NCBI RefSeq assembly: GCF_000003605.2
Contig: NW_003122410.1
Coordinates: forward strand, 491,742-509,375
Reading direction: 5' to 3'
From: Saccoglossus kowalevskii
Lineage: Eukaryota; Hemichordata; Enteropneusta; Harrimaniidae
Length of the DNA: 17,634 nucleotides
This document shows, one piece after another, positions 9,131-17,634 of this stretch; the first letter of the stretch is position 1, and the number at the start of each line of letters is the position of its first letter. The position numbers and the translations under genes were made by a program. The notes under the pieces were generated by a model that worked only from the letters and a program-made list of their open reading frames with translations, made no database searches and was not told where the DNA came from.

Positions 9131-9204
9131 TTATCTTATATACCTTATTAACCTTTGTGTCCAATGCTAGATGCCATTATCTCATAAACCTTATTAACCT
9201 TAGC
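9113..9204. repeat. 46-bp tandem duplication, two copies
   Basis: 9113-9158 and 9159-9204 align end to end with about six substitutions: each begins GTCCAAT, contains GATGCC.TTATCT.ATA and ends ACCTTATTAACCTT. The first copy overlaps the 5' end of the minus-strand frame at 8789-9130 and contributes its bounding stop. Confidence 0.9.
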
Positions 9205-10551
9205 AGCACTGTCAAGTATTTCCGCATCGTACTGCTTTTTTCCTTATGTTAGTATGTGCAGTATGACAGTGCGGTTGTCAATATTTCGTTGCTGCATACT
9301 AATTCTCTATTTCGTAAGATTGATTTCTTTTTTTGAAAGCATTATTGGAAATAATTGGCAATAAGTCGCTTTTACCTAATAAAAGAAAAAATTTGGCTTT
9401 GTCGCTGTAACTGAGCTATTAACAGTAGTGTAAAAGGCAGTTGCCTGTAATTGTATAAGTCTTTGAAAAGAATTTGTCGCCATGTACAGGGAAAAGAAAT
9501 TAATGAAACTCTGAATGTAGTCTTTTTTGTTACTAATATGGAATTGCACTACCTATTACATCGATCTCACTTCCATATAAGGAAACTGTTTAATCCTTAT
9601 TCGAGAAAAGGTTACTTTAAACTAGTGCGCATCTTTGAAAATTATACAAAGGTGATTATTTATGGAGATAATAACCAATGAACAAACACACATAATTAAA
9701 AAATTAACACACAACATCCAGTATCAAAATGTTAAAACAAATTGAGAGTCTCTGATGATATGTATGAAAAATACTTGGATCTTGTTTTGATTATGTCCAT
9801 TTAGTAATTGAAAATGGTTGCCAGAGTAAAGTGTGCTGCATGTAGCTACATGTACCAGTCAAACTACTGAATCTGGAAAAGGAGTTTTTTTGTAGGCCTT
9901 ATCATAAGTAAACAGATAGTTAGAATTTATTTCGGCTTTCACAATTTCATATAGAATTTGAAATACACATTTTCTTCCCTTCTGGGTTTTTCCGCACTCC
10001 CCTGTAAAATTGACTGGGTGAAAGTGTTCTTCACATCTTTTTTTTGTTCGTTCTTTGCATTTCCTCGAAGTATATATAAACTCTTTTTCTGCTCAATTCA
10101 TCACTCAACTGCATGAGGTCATCGCAGCTGAAAGAAAGTTGATGTTGATGTCAACTTGTAAAGGAATGCTGCATTGAACTCCCATTGACTGTGAAATCCA
10201 TCTTTTCATACTTCCATTTCTTACTAAGTCAGTCAGTCAGTTTTATTGTCATTTTATTTCGTAGTTAGAATCTAAATTAGAAATGAAGCTCTTGCCGTGG
10301 TTTAACCATCTGTGTTAAAAAGAGACTAAACATTTTTTGAGTTTATGATATAATTTTGTCATTTAACAAATTATTTGTTTATTTCTATAATTATGTAAAT
10401 ATTCATCAATGTTATTTTTCACTTTTTTGATTGGACCGTATTCAAGGGTCAAGACAGAAGTTTTTTCCTTGATAATTTTTAAACTAAAACTTGTACGCAT
10501 AACCTACCTGGCTAAAATATTTGCATACAATGACTTTCTGCCAACTTTGAT
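9205..10551. other. Gene-free stretch with a TATA-like string
   Basis: A 76-codon plus-strand frame at 9451-9681 begins with TTG and is AT-rich; I regard it as chance. TATATATAAA at 10071-10080, with TCATCACTCA about 28 bp downstream, has the spacing of a TATA/initiator core promoter, but the first ATG after it (10112) opens only a 9-codon frame. A short (AGTC)n run lies at 10227-10241. Confidence 0.4.
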
Positions 10552-10632
10552 GTTAACCTTTTGAGTAAAACAAGTGAACAAAATGTGTTACCTGAATTTA
10601 GGCGAGAAAATTATGGTGCTTAAAAGGTTAAG
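10552..10632. repeat. Imperfect inverted repeat (possible short MITE)
   Basis: GTTAACCTTTTGAG at 10552-10565 is the near reverse complement of CTTAAAAGGTTAAG at 10619-10632. A similar string GAAAAGGTTAAC occurs near 6613. This could be a decayed hairpin element. Confidence 0.4.
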
Positions 10633-11463
10633 CTTCTACATGTGGGTGATGTTTACATGTATGCATGTTATTTTTTGTTTATTCCTATGACTGGAATGTT
10701 TCTTATCAAGCAAGGCATAGATAATTTCACTATGTTTTCTAATTTGCGACAGTTTTTATAAATGACTTCTCGGAATTTAGTCATTACCATGTACAGATGA
10801 TTAATTCTCAGGAACATTGATTGCTCCGTTTGTGTTAATCTACAACTACTGTGCTCAGTATCTCAAGGTAACACAAATCGATTTGACTTTCATTTCAGTA
10901 AACCACGTTCATTAGCTTGTATTTCTCTTCTGACTCGTAAGTTATTTTTCAGTCAAAGTAGTTTCTGTGGTCACAGACCTGGAATAAATTCATCTTAAAA
11001 GCATATGTTTTTTTTGCTCTGAAGATTAGTAGCTGTAACTGACTTGTATTGTTGGATTTGTCTGCTTTAAGCAGTCCACAGGGCTCCTTGCAACTCTGGT
11101 AACCACTGGAGCTTAAATTTTAAAACACAGTCATCTGGAAATTCACCAGTTTAATGCACTGAGTGCTGCTTCATTGAAAGTTAAAGCTCATACCGGTACT
11201 ATTCAAAGAATGTAGCACTGTAAATCACATATCTCACAAGTTCTTCACAAATTTCTGTTAAAATTTAGTGAATATAATTTGCTTTTTTGATCCAATGAAT
11301 TAGAATATGAAATTGTTTGCAAATTTTAAGCCAAAATCTTTAATGGAAATAAGCAGATTTTGAACAGATTTTTTGTGTGGAAGATTCCAAAAAAGTGAAA
11401 TGGTTTAAACTAGACGTTTTACTATGCTGTGAAGTGAACTGTATTCCTTCCTTATCGTGCATC

Positions 11464-11628
11464 TTAAAGCGAGGAAGTAGTCACCTGCGCATGCGTCAGA
11501 TTGCTGTAGCGTGTTATTGTTTACAAACAAGCATCTACCCATGAGCCTTTGCATTTTTAGTGTGTGTTGTTATCGGCGCTTGGGACTCAATGCCTGCGCG
11601 TACACAGGTGACGTCCCTCCCGCTTTAA
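11464..11628. mobile_element. TTAA-flanked MITE with ~40-bp terminal inverted repeats
   Basis: TTAA (11464-11467) is followed by AGCGAGGAAGTAGTCACCTG and CGCATGCGTCAGATTG. The other end, read in reverse complement from 11628, is TTAA, then AGCGGGAGGGACGTCACCTG, then TGTACGCGCAGGCATTG. About three quarters of the roughly 40 terminal positions agree. TTAA at both ends is the target-site duplication expected for piggyBac-type transposases, although the usual CCC terminus is absent. This is the most GC-rich patch of the central window. It carries no coding frame. Its ends contain an NRF1-like TGCGCATGCG and E-boxes, and its middle a forkhead-like TTGTTTACAAACAA (11517-11530). Confidence 0.78.
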
Positions 11629-11807
11629 ACAGCGAAAAGCTACATGAATATCAGTTGACAGTCTGCTAATTTATTTTCTCCACTTCACTTCACTTTACGT
11701 TACATACAAACGTAATAAGCTAGAGAAAAAAAGATTCCACTAAACTACTAGGGTAACCGGGTTTGCTGATGCTTTTAACATGATCTAAGTGTTTGTTTGG
11801 TGCCATG

Positions 11808-11820
11808 GTTGCCTAGCAAC
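11808..11820. promoter_or_regulatory. X-box (RFX) motif
   Basis: GTTGCCTAGCAAC has two intact RFX half-sites and is preceded by CCATGG. A half-site CACCTAGCAACC recurs at 12050-12061. Confidence 0.4.
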
Positions 11821-12280
11821 ATGTACTACTTGTGATAGTGTCTATAACACTGTATTGTAACTGTCAACTTTGTATTCACTTACACCCACTGAGAATTTCA
11901 AATAGTTTTATTCCCTCATCTGCATTCCACATTTGTTCTGAAAAAAAAAATTTCCCATTGCTTATTGTTACTGTAAAATAACTGTATTGATGTCAGTTGA
12001 GGGAATTCTGTTCGTAGTGTGTGTGTTATGAGTCTCTGCAATGAATGTTCACCTAGCAACCAATTCATATAGGATACTAAAACACCAGTTTGCATTTACA
12101 GGCAGGATAAATACAACTCTTGTTGCGTGAGTTCATCACGTTGACTGTGCGTTATGTTCGTCGCTTGTTGACGTCTTGCGTGTGCATAAATTTCTCAGTG
12201 TGTTTGATGTAGATTTAACTGAAGAAGAATATATAAGTAGAACACTTACATTCACAGTTATCATAGTTTCCTTTACACAG

Positions 12281-12461
12281 CTAAAAAAGTCACTAGACTT
12301 CCACTAACCTCTAAAAAAATTACTAGACTTCCACTAACCACTAAAAAAAGATACCAAACTCCCACTAACGACGAAAAGAAGATACTGATCTTCCACTAAC
12401 GATGGAAAAAAATATACTAGACTTCCACTAACCACTAAAAAAAATCTAGGCCTCCACTAAC
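12281..12461. repeat. Minisatellite, six units of 28-32 bp
   Basis: Six tandem units begin near 12281, 12309, 12339, 12370, 12401 and 12433. Each has an A-rich first half (CTAAAAAAA or similar) and ends in TTCCACTAAC or CCCACTAAC. Units differ from one another by a few substitutions and 1-3 bp length changes, so the array is not newly expanded. Each unit end contains CTAAC. Confidence 0.95.
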
Positions 12462-12466
12462 TTTAA

Positions 12467-12484
12467 ATAATGACATGTCATTAT
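12467..12484. repeat. 18-bp perfect palindrome after the minisatellite
   Basis: ATAATGACATGTCATTAT is its own reverse complement and starts 5 bp after the last repeat unit. Like the palindrome at 387-404 it is centred on ACATGT. Confidence 0.92.
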
Positions 12485-13131
12485 CCACAAACAGATAAAT
12501 TAACATCACGTAATGATAATATTTTAGTGAAAATTGCGTCAATATTATAATGTATGGGAAATATTGAATGTTGCAGGTAGTGTGACTTTAATGGATATCG
12601 AACAAATATAAAACTTTGTATTCAGCGGTATATTGCTTTTTCTCTTGTTTATGATTTGTGTAAATCTATACGAGCTATTATGGGCTATATATAAAGAAAA
12701 TGTTTTACTAGTCAATTCACCATTCAGTTTCTATCTTTATTCATGGAAATAAAATAAAGGCAATAACTGATCGTTGTCAGCCCGTTGGCAATGACGTGAT
12801 TGATTGACCAATTCATTTGGGATATAATATAAACCACGGAAATTATAATGTTGGATAGGTATTGATGAATATGTCTCAATTTACGGCTACATTACGAGTA
12901 GTTATGAAACCCATGCCTTGATGATTACAATGCCATACAGTGGTTACAAAACTGTAATTAATCTTATTCGTGGTGTGTAAAAAAATTAATGTTATTATTT
13001 AGAAAGCATGTACAGTATCGGAAGCCACAAAAGGTACCGTGTTTTAACATGTTTTAAAATTTCTGGACTAAAAGTTGTATAAGTAAATTTTGTAAATTGG
13101 TGTTTTGGATAGCTTGAAATTTGTTCAATAC
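12485..13131. other. Gene-free stretch
   Basis: No exon seen. TGACGTGATTGATTGACCAA at 12792-12811 stacks a CRE-like half-site with Pbx/Meis-like TGATTGA and an inverted CCAAT, but it stands alone. Confidence 0.5.
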
Positions 13132-13198
13132 AAAGCTTATACCTGATTGGCTACCCAACCCTAACACCTAGTAGTTGGACCAATCAGAGAGCAGCTTG
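13132..13198. repeat. Hairpin-like inverted repeat with CCAAT boxes
   Basis: CTGATTGG (13143-13150) and CCAATCAG (13180-13187) are exact reverse complements. Outside them AAAGCT and AGCTTGT pair, and inside them CCAAC pairs with GTTGG. Both 8-mers are strong NF-Y (CCAAT) cores. It may be a very short foldback element or a paired NF-Y site. Confidence 0.55.
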
Positions 13199-13887
13199 TT
13201 TGTTGGCACTTGTTTTCAATGTATGAAATTCTGCCTTGTATATGTGCTTTTTAAAATAAGAGGTGAATCATTTGTTTATCCATGACAAGTACTGTCACAA
13301 AAAAATGTCTGGGTCGTCAACAAGTGATTAAATTTGATATGGCTTCAACATACCTTGTCCAATTGTTTTATGAATGAATATAAAACTTATTAAAAGTGTA
13401 ATATATGCGAAATATCAGAATATCCAATTTTGAATAATTTTTCATTAAAATGACTGTCACTACAGTCTTTTACATGACACCAGTCTCCACAAAATAGGAT
13501 AAAAAGAGGAACTTATATTAATATTTTTTTACAACAAAAAGTTGACCACAAATTTGATTAGCTGCAATAACCAGCTTTCTGAATATTCATTTTCATAACC
13601 TATCAGCTCATTTAAAAAAAAAAATGTGGTTAAAATGATGCCTTTCTACGACTAATTAGCATATTCAATTACTATTTGTTTTCTTAAATAGTCAAGCATG
13701 GCTGTATCACAGTAAAAAACACACTGTCTTCATCATTTGTAATGAGGACTTTCTAAAATAAAACAAGTATGAAATAGTGCATTGCAACATTGTAACAGAA
13801 AAAATGTCACACTCTTGCTAACAAATGATCAATGGAAGTGCTTCTCATCAAATATTCACCATCCAATACCCTTTTTTTTGTCAGTTG

Positions 13888-14130
13888 TCACGAAAGGGTT
13901 GTAACTGATATGTTACCATGGTGATTCACTAATAAACAGTATTTCTTAAATTCCCTTGCGCAAAACATACATATACGGATCTGAAGTGCCTTATAGGGAC
14001 AGAAATTTCTTCTTTCATGGTATGTCATTTGCTTCGGATCATTGCAAACTATTGGGACTCTTTGAAAGTAGGACACGTCATTGTAATTGCTGTCATTCCT
14101 TGTCACCTTACCGTTCTCCTGGGTGATGGC
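13888..14130 (-). CDS. Possible exon remnant with a partial C2H2 zinc finger (weak)
   Basis: A minus-strand frame is open from near 14130 to the TGA at 13888. It has no ATG near its start; the first plausible upstream boundary is TTAG at about 14131-14134. It includes CMFCAREFKKYCLLVNHHGN, which satisfies C-x2-C-x3-F-x5-L-x2-H of a classical C2H2 finger, but the final histidine (x3-5 later) is missing. Composition is less AT-rich than the surroundings. The rest of the translation is not recognised. It could be a decayed zinc-finger exon, but a short frame can match such a pattern by chance, so I rate it low. No neighbouring exon was found. Confidence 0.22.
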   Translation of the reverse strand, partial: AITQENGKVTRNDSNYNDVSYFQRVPIVCNDPKQMTYHERRNFCPYKALQIRICMFCAREFKKYCLLVNHHGNISVTTLS

Positions 14131-14134
14131 TAAT

Positions 14135-15443
14135 TACCAAAAAACGAATCCCCGGTGCTGCGGTCTATGGTCGTCATGCTACCTTGCTTACACTAGTGGG
14201 TTCATATTCATATTAAATTTCCATGAAACATCAACACCTTATAACAAGTATTGATAATTATTACCTCTGGAATGCAACGTGAATATAAATGAACTGTTTA
14301 ATATTCTACAATCGTACGATATGACACATTTCATAAATGTTAGCTCATATATGCTTTAACTGGCAATTTTACCCCGCCTCATTACCCATCAAAACAAGAT
14401 TCTCATCTTTTAAACTATTCCAGATATTATCCATTCATCTCCGTCTCCAAAAGGAATAATTGTTGGTTGTCCTAAATGTCTGTGTAAATGAGTCTTGTCA
14501 ATTCGTTGAGTCTTGTGTGTCTATTTTCATTATATGCTTCGAAAGCAATACTTCAATATTCAAATTGATTTCTAAAGTTTGTGCATTTATTTTCTCTTTA
14601 CTGTATTTTCATTCTGACTTGACAGTAAAAGGCGATGCTTAGTAATCTTCTCACACAAATTGACTTTTTATCATATTTCTCTTCCATTTGAGCACCATCA
14701 TTTTTAGTGTAGTAGTAATTTGGTGTAACATTGTGCAATTTTTATGTAATTTTCTCCGTTAATTTCAACCAAATGGACATATTTTCTCAACGTTGATCAA
14801 AATTTACAAAAAAAAAATTGTGGAAAAACGTGTGGGTTTATATTGTAAATAATTAAAGTTGATTCTAAGGGTTAAGCCGGTGATATTAGAAAGATGCAGA
14901 TGGTGCAGCGATCATTTATTATTAAATTATCCACAGTTGTTATAGAGATATTTGTTAGTTTTAAACAATTTTTAAAATTTGAAATCTTTAGAGTGAAAAT
15001 TTCTCTTGGGAGACTTGTGAAATTTAGTTAGAGAATGCTCTCTAAATATGAAATCATAAAAATATGACAGTGAACGGTTATACAAGCACAGTATGTGCAA
15101 TTAATGTACCCGGTAGTTTAACTTTGATAAGATAATGATCTAGATTCTGTCACTTCATCAAATGATGTTAAAAGAGTAGAGGTGATGGAATAGACATGCA
15201 TGTACACGTACTAGCAGCGTTGTTCGTCTTCCCCTATGCATGTACATGTGACCGGATTCCTGTAAGGGTTTATCACTTACAATGCTGCACCCTATAGGGG
15301 ATTTTCTACTATAAGAATCACACACAACTCAAATCTAAAGTTCAGAAACCCTCACACTTGCAGTATGTATGACCTGTCAAGTAAATCGGCATAAATATTG
15401 CAGTGTGAATGTAGTGTACTTAAAAGTCTTGCTGACTTATGCA
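14135..15443. other. Gene-free stretch
   Basis: No exon seen; a 60-codon plus-strand frame at 14460-14642 starts with TTG and looks like chance. Minor items are a direct repeat ATGCATGTACAYGT at 15196-15209 and 15236-15249 (40-bp spacing) and a palindrome CCCTATAGGG at about 15289-15298. Confidence 0.5.
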
Positions 15444-15445
15444 TC

Positions 15446-15657
15446 TACTGTGGAATACTTTATTTTCGCTGGAATTAATTTTTGCAGAAAAGGCTTTTTG
15501 GGCGTTCTGTATGGAATTTATTTTCACTGATTTTTGATGAGTTTAATGTGAAATATAGGAAAAAAAGTATATTCGCTGGATTTTATTTTCACGGAATCAC
15601 CCTTTCAGCAAAAATAGCAAAAATAAATTCCAAGCGAAAATAAAGTATTCTACAGTA
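15446..15657. mobile_element. Mariner-like MITE with ~42-bp terminal inverted repeats
   Basis: The left end is TA then CTGTGGAATACTTTATTTTC, GCTGGAATTAATTTTTGC. The right end in reverse complement is TA then CTGTAGAATACTTTATTTTC, GCTTGGAATTTATTTTTGC. Only about three differences are seen in some 42 positions. TA at both ends fits a Tc1/mariner-type target-site duplication. The middle holds further diverged copies of the same motif (TGGAATTTATTTTCAC near 15513, TTCGCTGGATTTTATTTTCAC near 15570), so the element looks built from repeats of its own end. No transposase frame. I recall this terminus type from molluscs and other marine invertebrates. Confidence 0.88.
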
Positions 15658-16637
15658 TTTGAGATTCCTGCTTTCATTGGAGCAAATAAAGTACCTAACA
15701 TTTCTGTTTTGGGTGGCAACTATTTAAAACTTTTTATTGGGTTTAAGAACCAGACAGATTCTGGTACCGGTAAATGTATATGAAAGCTTTTCAGGAACTT
15801 AGTGCTGATGTATTGAATGTATCCATTCCTACGTAGTTGGCTGCCATTCCAAAAAATAATCAGATTTTCTTAGTTTTCTTTTATGCTGTTATTTATATAT
15901 TTCACACAAAACATGGGTTAAATATTCATGAAAATGGTCCTTTTTGAGCCGTGTTTAATTTATCACTATGGTATAAAGGTTTATCATATTTTGTTCAGAT
16001 ACATATGGTTTAAAAAGACATATGTAACTACATATATAAGATGGGGTTTATATAGTTGTCATCTATAATTAGAAATGTCTGATGAAAATATTTATTTTTT
16101 TATGAAAAAAACACTTAAACCACTGTACTTTGTCGGGCTAGTTTTTCTCCAAACAAATATCACGAACTGAGCAAAAAAAGTGAAATTATTTATTACGCCA
16201 GATGCCTGCAAACTACCTTAACAATATACCGGTAATCTGCAATTGTCACTAGTCAAAATATGATATAAAATTGATGTTACACATCTCATTTTAACTGTCT
16301 ATCAAATCATGAAAGCACTTGTCATTATCAGCCTACAGACTTACTTCACCAGTTTTGTTTTTTAATGAGTTTGAGAGATAAATTTTCACTAGTAATTTAT
16401 TGATATTTGATTAGCTTATTAAAAATTAACAACATCTGCATAATGGATGCACATTAAGTTGATTAAATGTAGTGAACCAAGCTGCTGCTGAATTTGAAAT
16501 ACATGTGTATGCAAGGTGATTACGTTTCTTGCTTTGTATTTTTTTTTTCTAGGATAATTCAGTCTTATGTTTATTGAAGTTTGATTAATTCATATTTTAT
16601 GTTTAAAAAATACAGATGAAAGCAACGCAAATTGTTT
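15658..16637. other. Gene-free stretch
   Basis: TTGGAGCAAATAAAGTACC at about 15679-15697 distantly resembles a right end of MITE family A. Otherwise nothing stands out. ACCGGTAAATG at about 15767 repeats a string also found near 6120. Confidence 0.45.
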
Positions 16638-16709
16638 GAGATTAGGTGTCTGCCTATGGTTAGGCATCTCTCCATGGTTGGGTATAATCTTCCTGCAGTT
16701 AGACGCTGA
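16638..16709. repeat. Degenerate 18-19-bp tandem repeat, about four units
   Basis: GAGATTAGGTGTCTGCCTA, TGGTTAGGCATCTCTCCA (16657), TGGTTGGGTATAATCTTCC (16675) and TGCAGTTAGACGCTGA follow one another. On the minus strand one frame reads a 6-residue rhythm PNHG-PNHR-PNL, which is a product of the DNA period rather than evidence for a gene. It lies within what would be the intron or 3' flank of the pseudogene. Confidence 0.7.
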
Positions 16710-16873
16710 TTTACACATGTCTTCAAGCCTGTTGTTTTGTAAACAATATGTTATTCTCTCATTGGTTGTAGAATTCAATGTGATAAAACTTATGATATTT
16801 GTACTGATTTAATCAACTAATTTGTTAGCCCCTTCTTTATTTTCAATGTTGATTAATACAAGTACCCAATTAC

Positions 16874-17045
16874 CTGCACATCATTCCATTGTATGAGAAC
16901 CCATCCATCTTTGGGGCAAACTGATTCACCACAGAATGGTATCCTTCAAGTTCTGAAGTCTGTTGTAATGTTGACAACTTAGGAATATCCTTCTTCATTT
17001 GTCGAGAATTGAGGAGTGTTATCAATTTCTCTAAGGGTTTAGTTC
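16874..17045 (-). pseudogene. Uncharacterised metazoan gene family, downstream exon (open, 172 bp)
   Basis: This exon is bounded by a TATATATTTCCAG acceptor ending at 17046 and a TGCAG-GTAATT donor at 16873. It is fully open and begins TKPLEKLI, then DIPKLSTLQQTSELEGYHS, and ends FAPKMDGFSYNGMMCR. The block 'QTS.LE.FHS....FAPK...FSY.GM.CR' is one I associate with large uncharacterised proteins of fish, cnidarians and molluscs, where LAALH.NEN usually follows. That next segment should be in another exon (the exit phase is 2), and I could not find it at lower coordinates. The H/TS-x-x-E-x-F/Y-H/W pattern resembles the last catalytic block of RNase H-fold transposases, which is inference. The exon shows no damage itself; I call it pseudogene because its neighbour is broken. 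Confidence 0.8.
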
Positions 17046-17166
17046 CTGGAAATATATAAATATATTTAATATTATATATTTAATATATATGTAATATTTA
17101 ATCATTATAATAACAATATACCACCCTAGCCAAAGTGTGATTAAAATGTGAATAAGAGAGAAATAC
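17046..17166 (-). other. GT-AG intron, 121 bp, very AT-rich
   Basis: The intron runs from GTATTT at 17166 to TTTCCAG at 17046 and interrupts a glycine codon (CCA G|GA ACT), giving P-G-T-K-P across the junction. Its 3' part (17051-17103) is almost pure A/T with repeated TATTTAATAT strings. The preserved splice sites argue that the locus arose from a genomic gene copy, not from a retroposed mRNA. Confidence 0.8.
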
Positions 17167-17416
17167 CTGGCTTTAACCATCACTTTCTTCTTTCTTGTCT
17201 TGTCAAATCTTCTTGTTCACACCTTGGAAAAAAAGTTCAATGTTCCTCATGAATATTTTGGATATGATTTCCAACAGATGTCCATCATCAAATCACCATT
17301 TCCATCAGGTGTTGAAGCAGCAGTCCAATAAAGATGATTTGTGACGCTCCTGATCCAGTTTTGTATCACACCACACTCTTTCTCTTTTGAAAGAGCTAGC
17401 ATTTTTTTCTGTAGAC
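17167..17416 (-). pseudogene. Uncharacterised metazoan gene family, upstream exon with frameshift and two TGA stops
   Basis: In the first frame the exon reads GLQKKMLALSKEKECGVIQN, then WIRSVTNHLYWTAASTPDG, then NGDLM. At 17285 the frame shifts; the next frame reads WTSVGNHIQNIHEEH, a TGA (17237-17239), TFFPRCEQEDLTRQERRK, a second TGA (17180-17182), then WLKP and the donor at 17166. The order NHLYW ... G.L...KW.S...HI.NIH ... FP.C ... KWLKPGTK is what I recall for this family, so homology clearly continues past the shift; the missing residues before W suggest a deletion of about 8 bp. Both TGAs could derive from CGA by CpG decay. The acceptor TTTTTTCCTTAAG ends at 17417 and has a TACTAAT branch-point match about 20 nt upstream. 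Expected function unknown. Confidence 0.78.
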
Positions 17417-17634
17417 CTTAAGGAAAAAATCCTTTCATTAGTAATATGTGTCGCGGTTTTAGTTAATTTGCTGGTCGTGTTATAAAATTGCATTTGGATT
17501 GCTCTGAATATTGAATACTGGTATTATCAATATCACTGATGCTGGATATAACTAAATTAAATCAAAAATATCCTACAAGGATTCCAAATTTCATCTAAAA
17601 TAATCTGTTCTACCAAGCAATTTTGTATATCGTA
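17417..17634. other. Flank upstream of the pseudogene exon (probable intron)
   Basis: Read on the minus strand this should be intron before the 17167-17416 exon. It contains the branch-point and pyrimidine signals near 17417-17445. I see no earlier exon of the family before the window ends. Confidence 0.5.

Noticed and set aside
9451-9681. 76-codon plus-strand frame
   Set aside because: It starts with TTG, is AT-rich and has no recognised motif or splice context.
10071-10112. TATATATAAA with initiator-like sequence 28 bp downstream
   Set aside because: TATA strings are expected often in DNA this AT-rich, and no gene follows.
16545-16556. TTTTTTTTTCTAG as an acceptor for a plus-strand exon
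   Set aside because: The following sequence holds no sustained open frame with protein-like character.

Overview
The window looks like non-coding nuclear DNA from an animal, most likely a marine invertebrate and plausibly a mollusc or another lophotrochozoan. It is strongly AT-rich. No long open frame starts and stops inside it. The coding traces are GT-AG interrupted or are retroelement pieces. Several short terminal-inverted-repeat elements belong to types I associate with marine invertebrate genomes. Nothing suggests a bacterium, phage or organelle, and I found no rRNA, tRNA, CRISPR or operon. Species assignment is inference only.

Two stretches at the edges of the window have clear protein-coding character, both on the minus strand. 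At the left edge (2-379) an uninterrupted frame matches what I know of the C-terminal end of non-LTR (LINE-type) reverse transcriptase polyproteins; it runs off the window. At the right edge (16874-17416) two exons around a 121-bp GT-AG intron encode the C-terminal half of a metazoan family I recognise only as uncharacterised. The upstream exon has a frameshift and two in-frame TGA codons, so this copy is probably a pseudogene, yet the downstream exon and the splice sites are clean.

The ~16.5 kb between them is intergenic or intronic. It carries at least six miniature inverted-repeat elements or fragments: one TA-flanked family with copies at 490-618, 6834-7085 and 8019-8168 plus a solo end at 6761; a TTAA-flanked element at 11464-11628; and a TA-flanked mariner-like element at 15446-15657. 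There are tandem repeats at 4501-4548, 8334-8453, 9113-9204, 12281-12461 and 16638-16709, perfect palindromes, and a 31-T run. Two further minus-strand frames (8789-9130 and 13888-14130) are weak exon candidates.

The most plausible regulatory stretch is about 4850-5400, which holds a full CRE, a POU octamer joined to a homeodomain core, an ETS site and a cluster of RFX X-box motifs. Nothing here forms a recognisable gene system. The parts most worth a second look are the broken gene family at the right edge, the X-box cluster and the mobile-element families.
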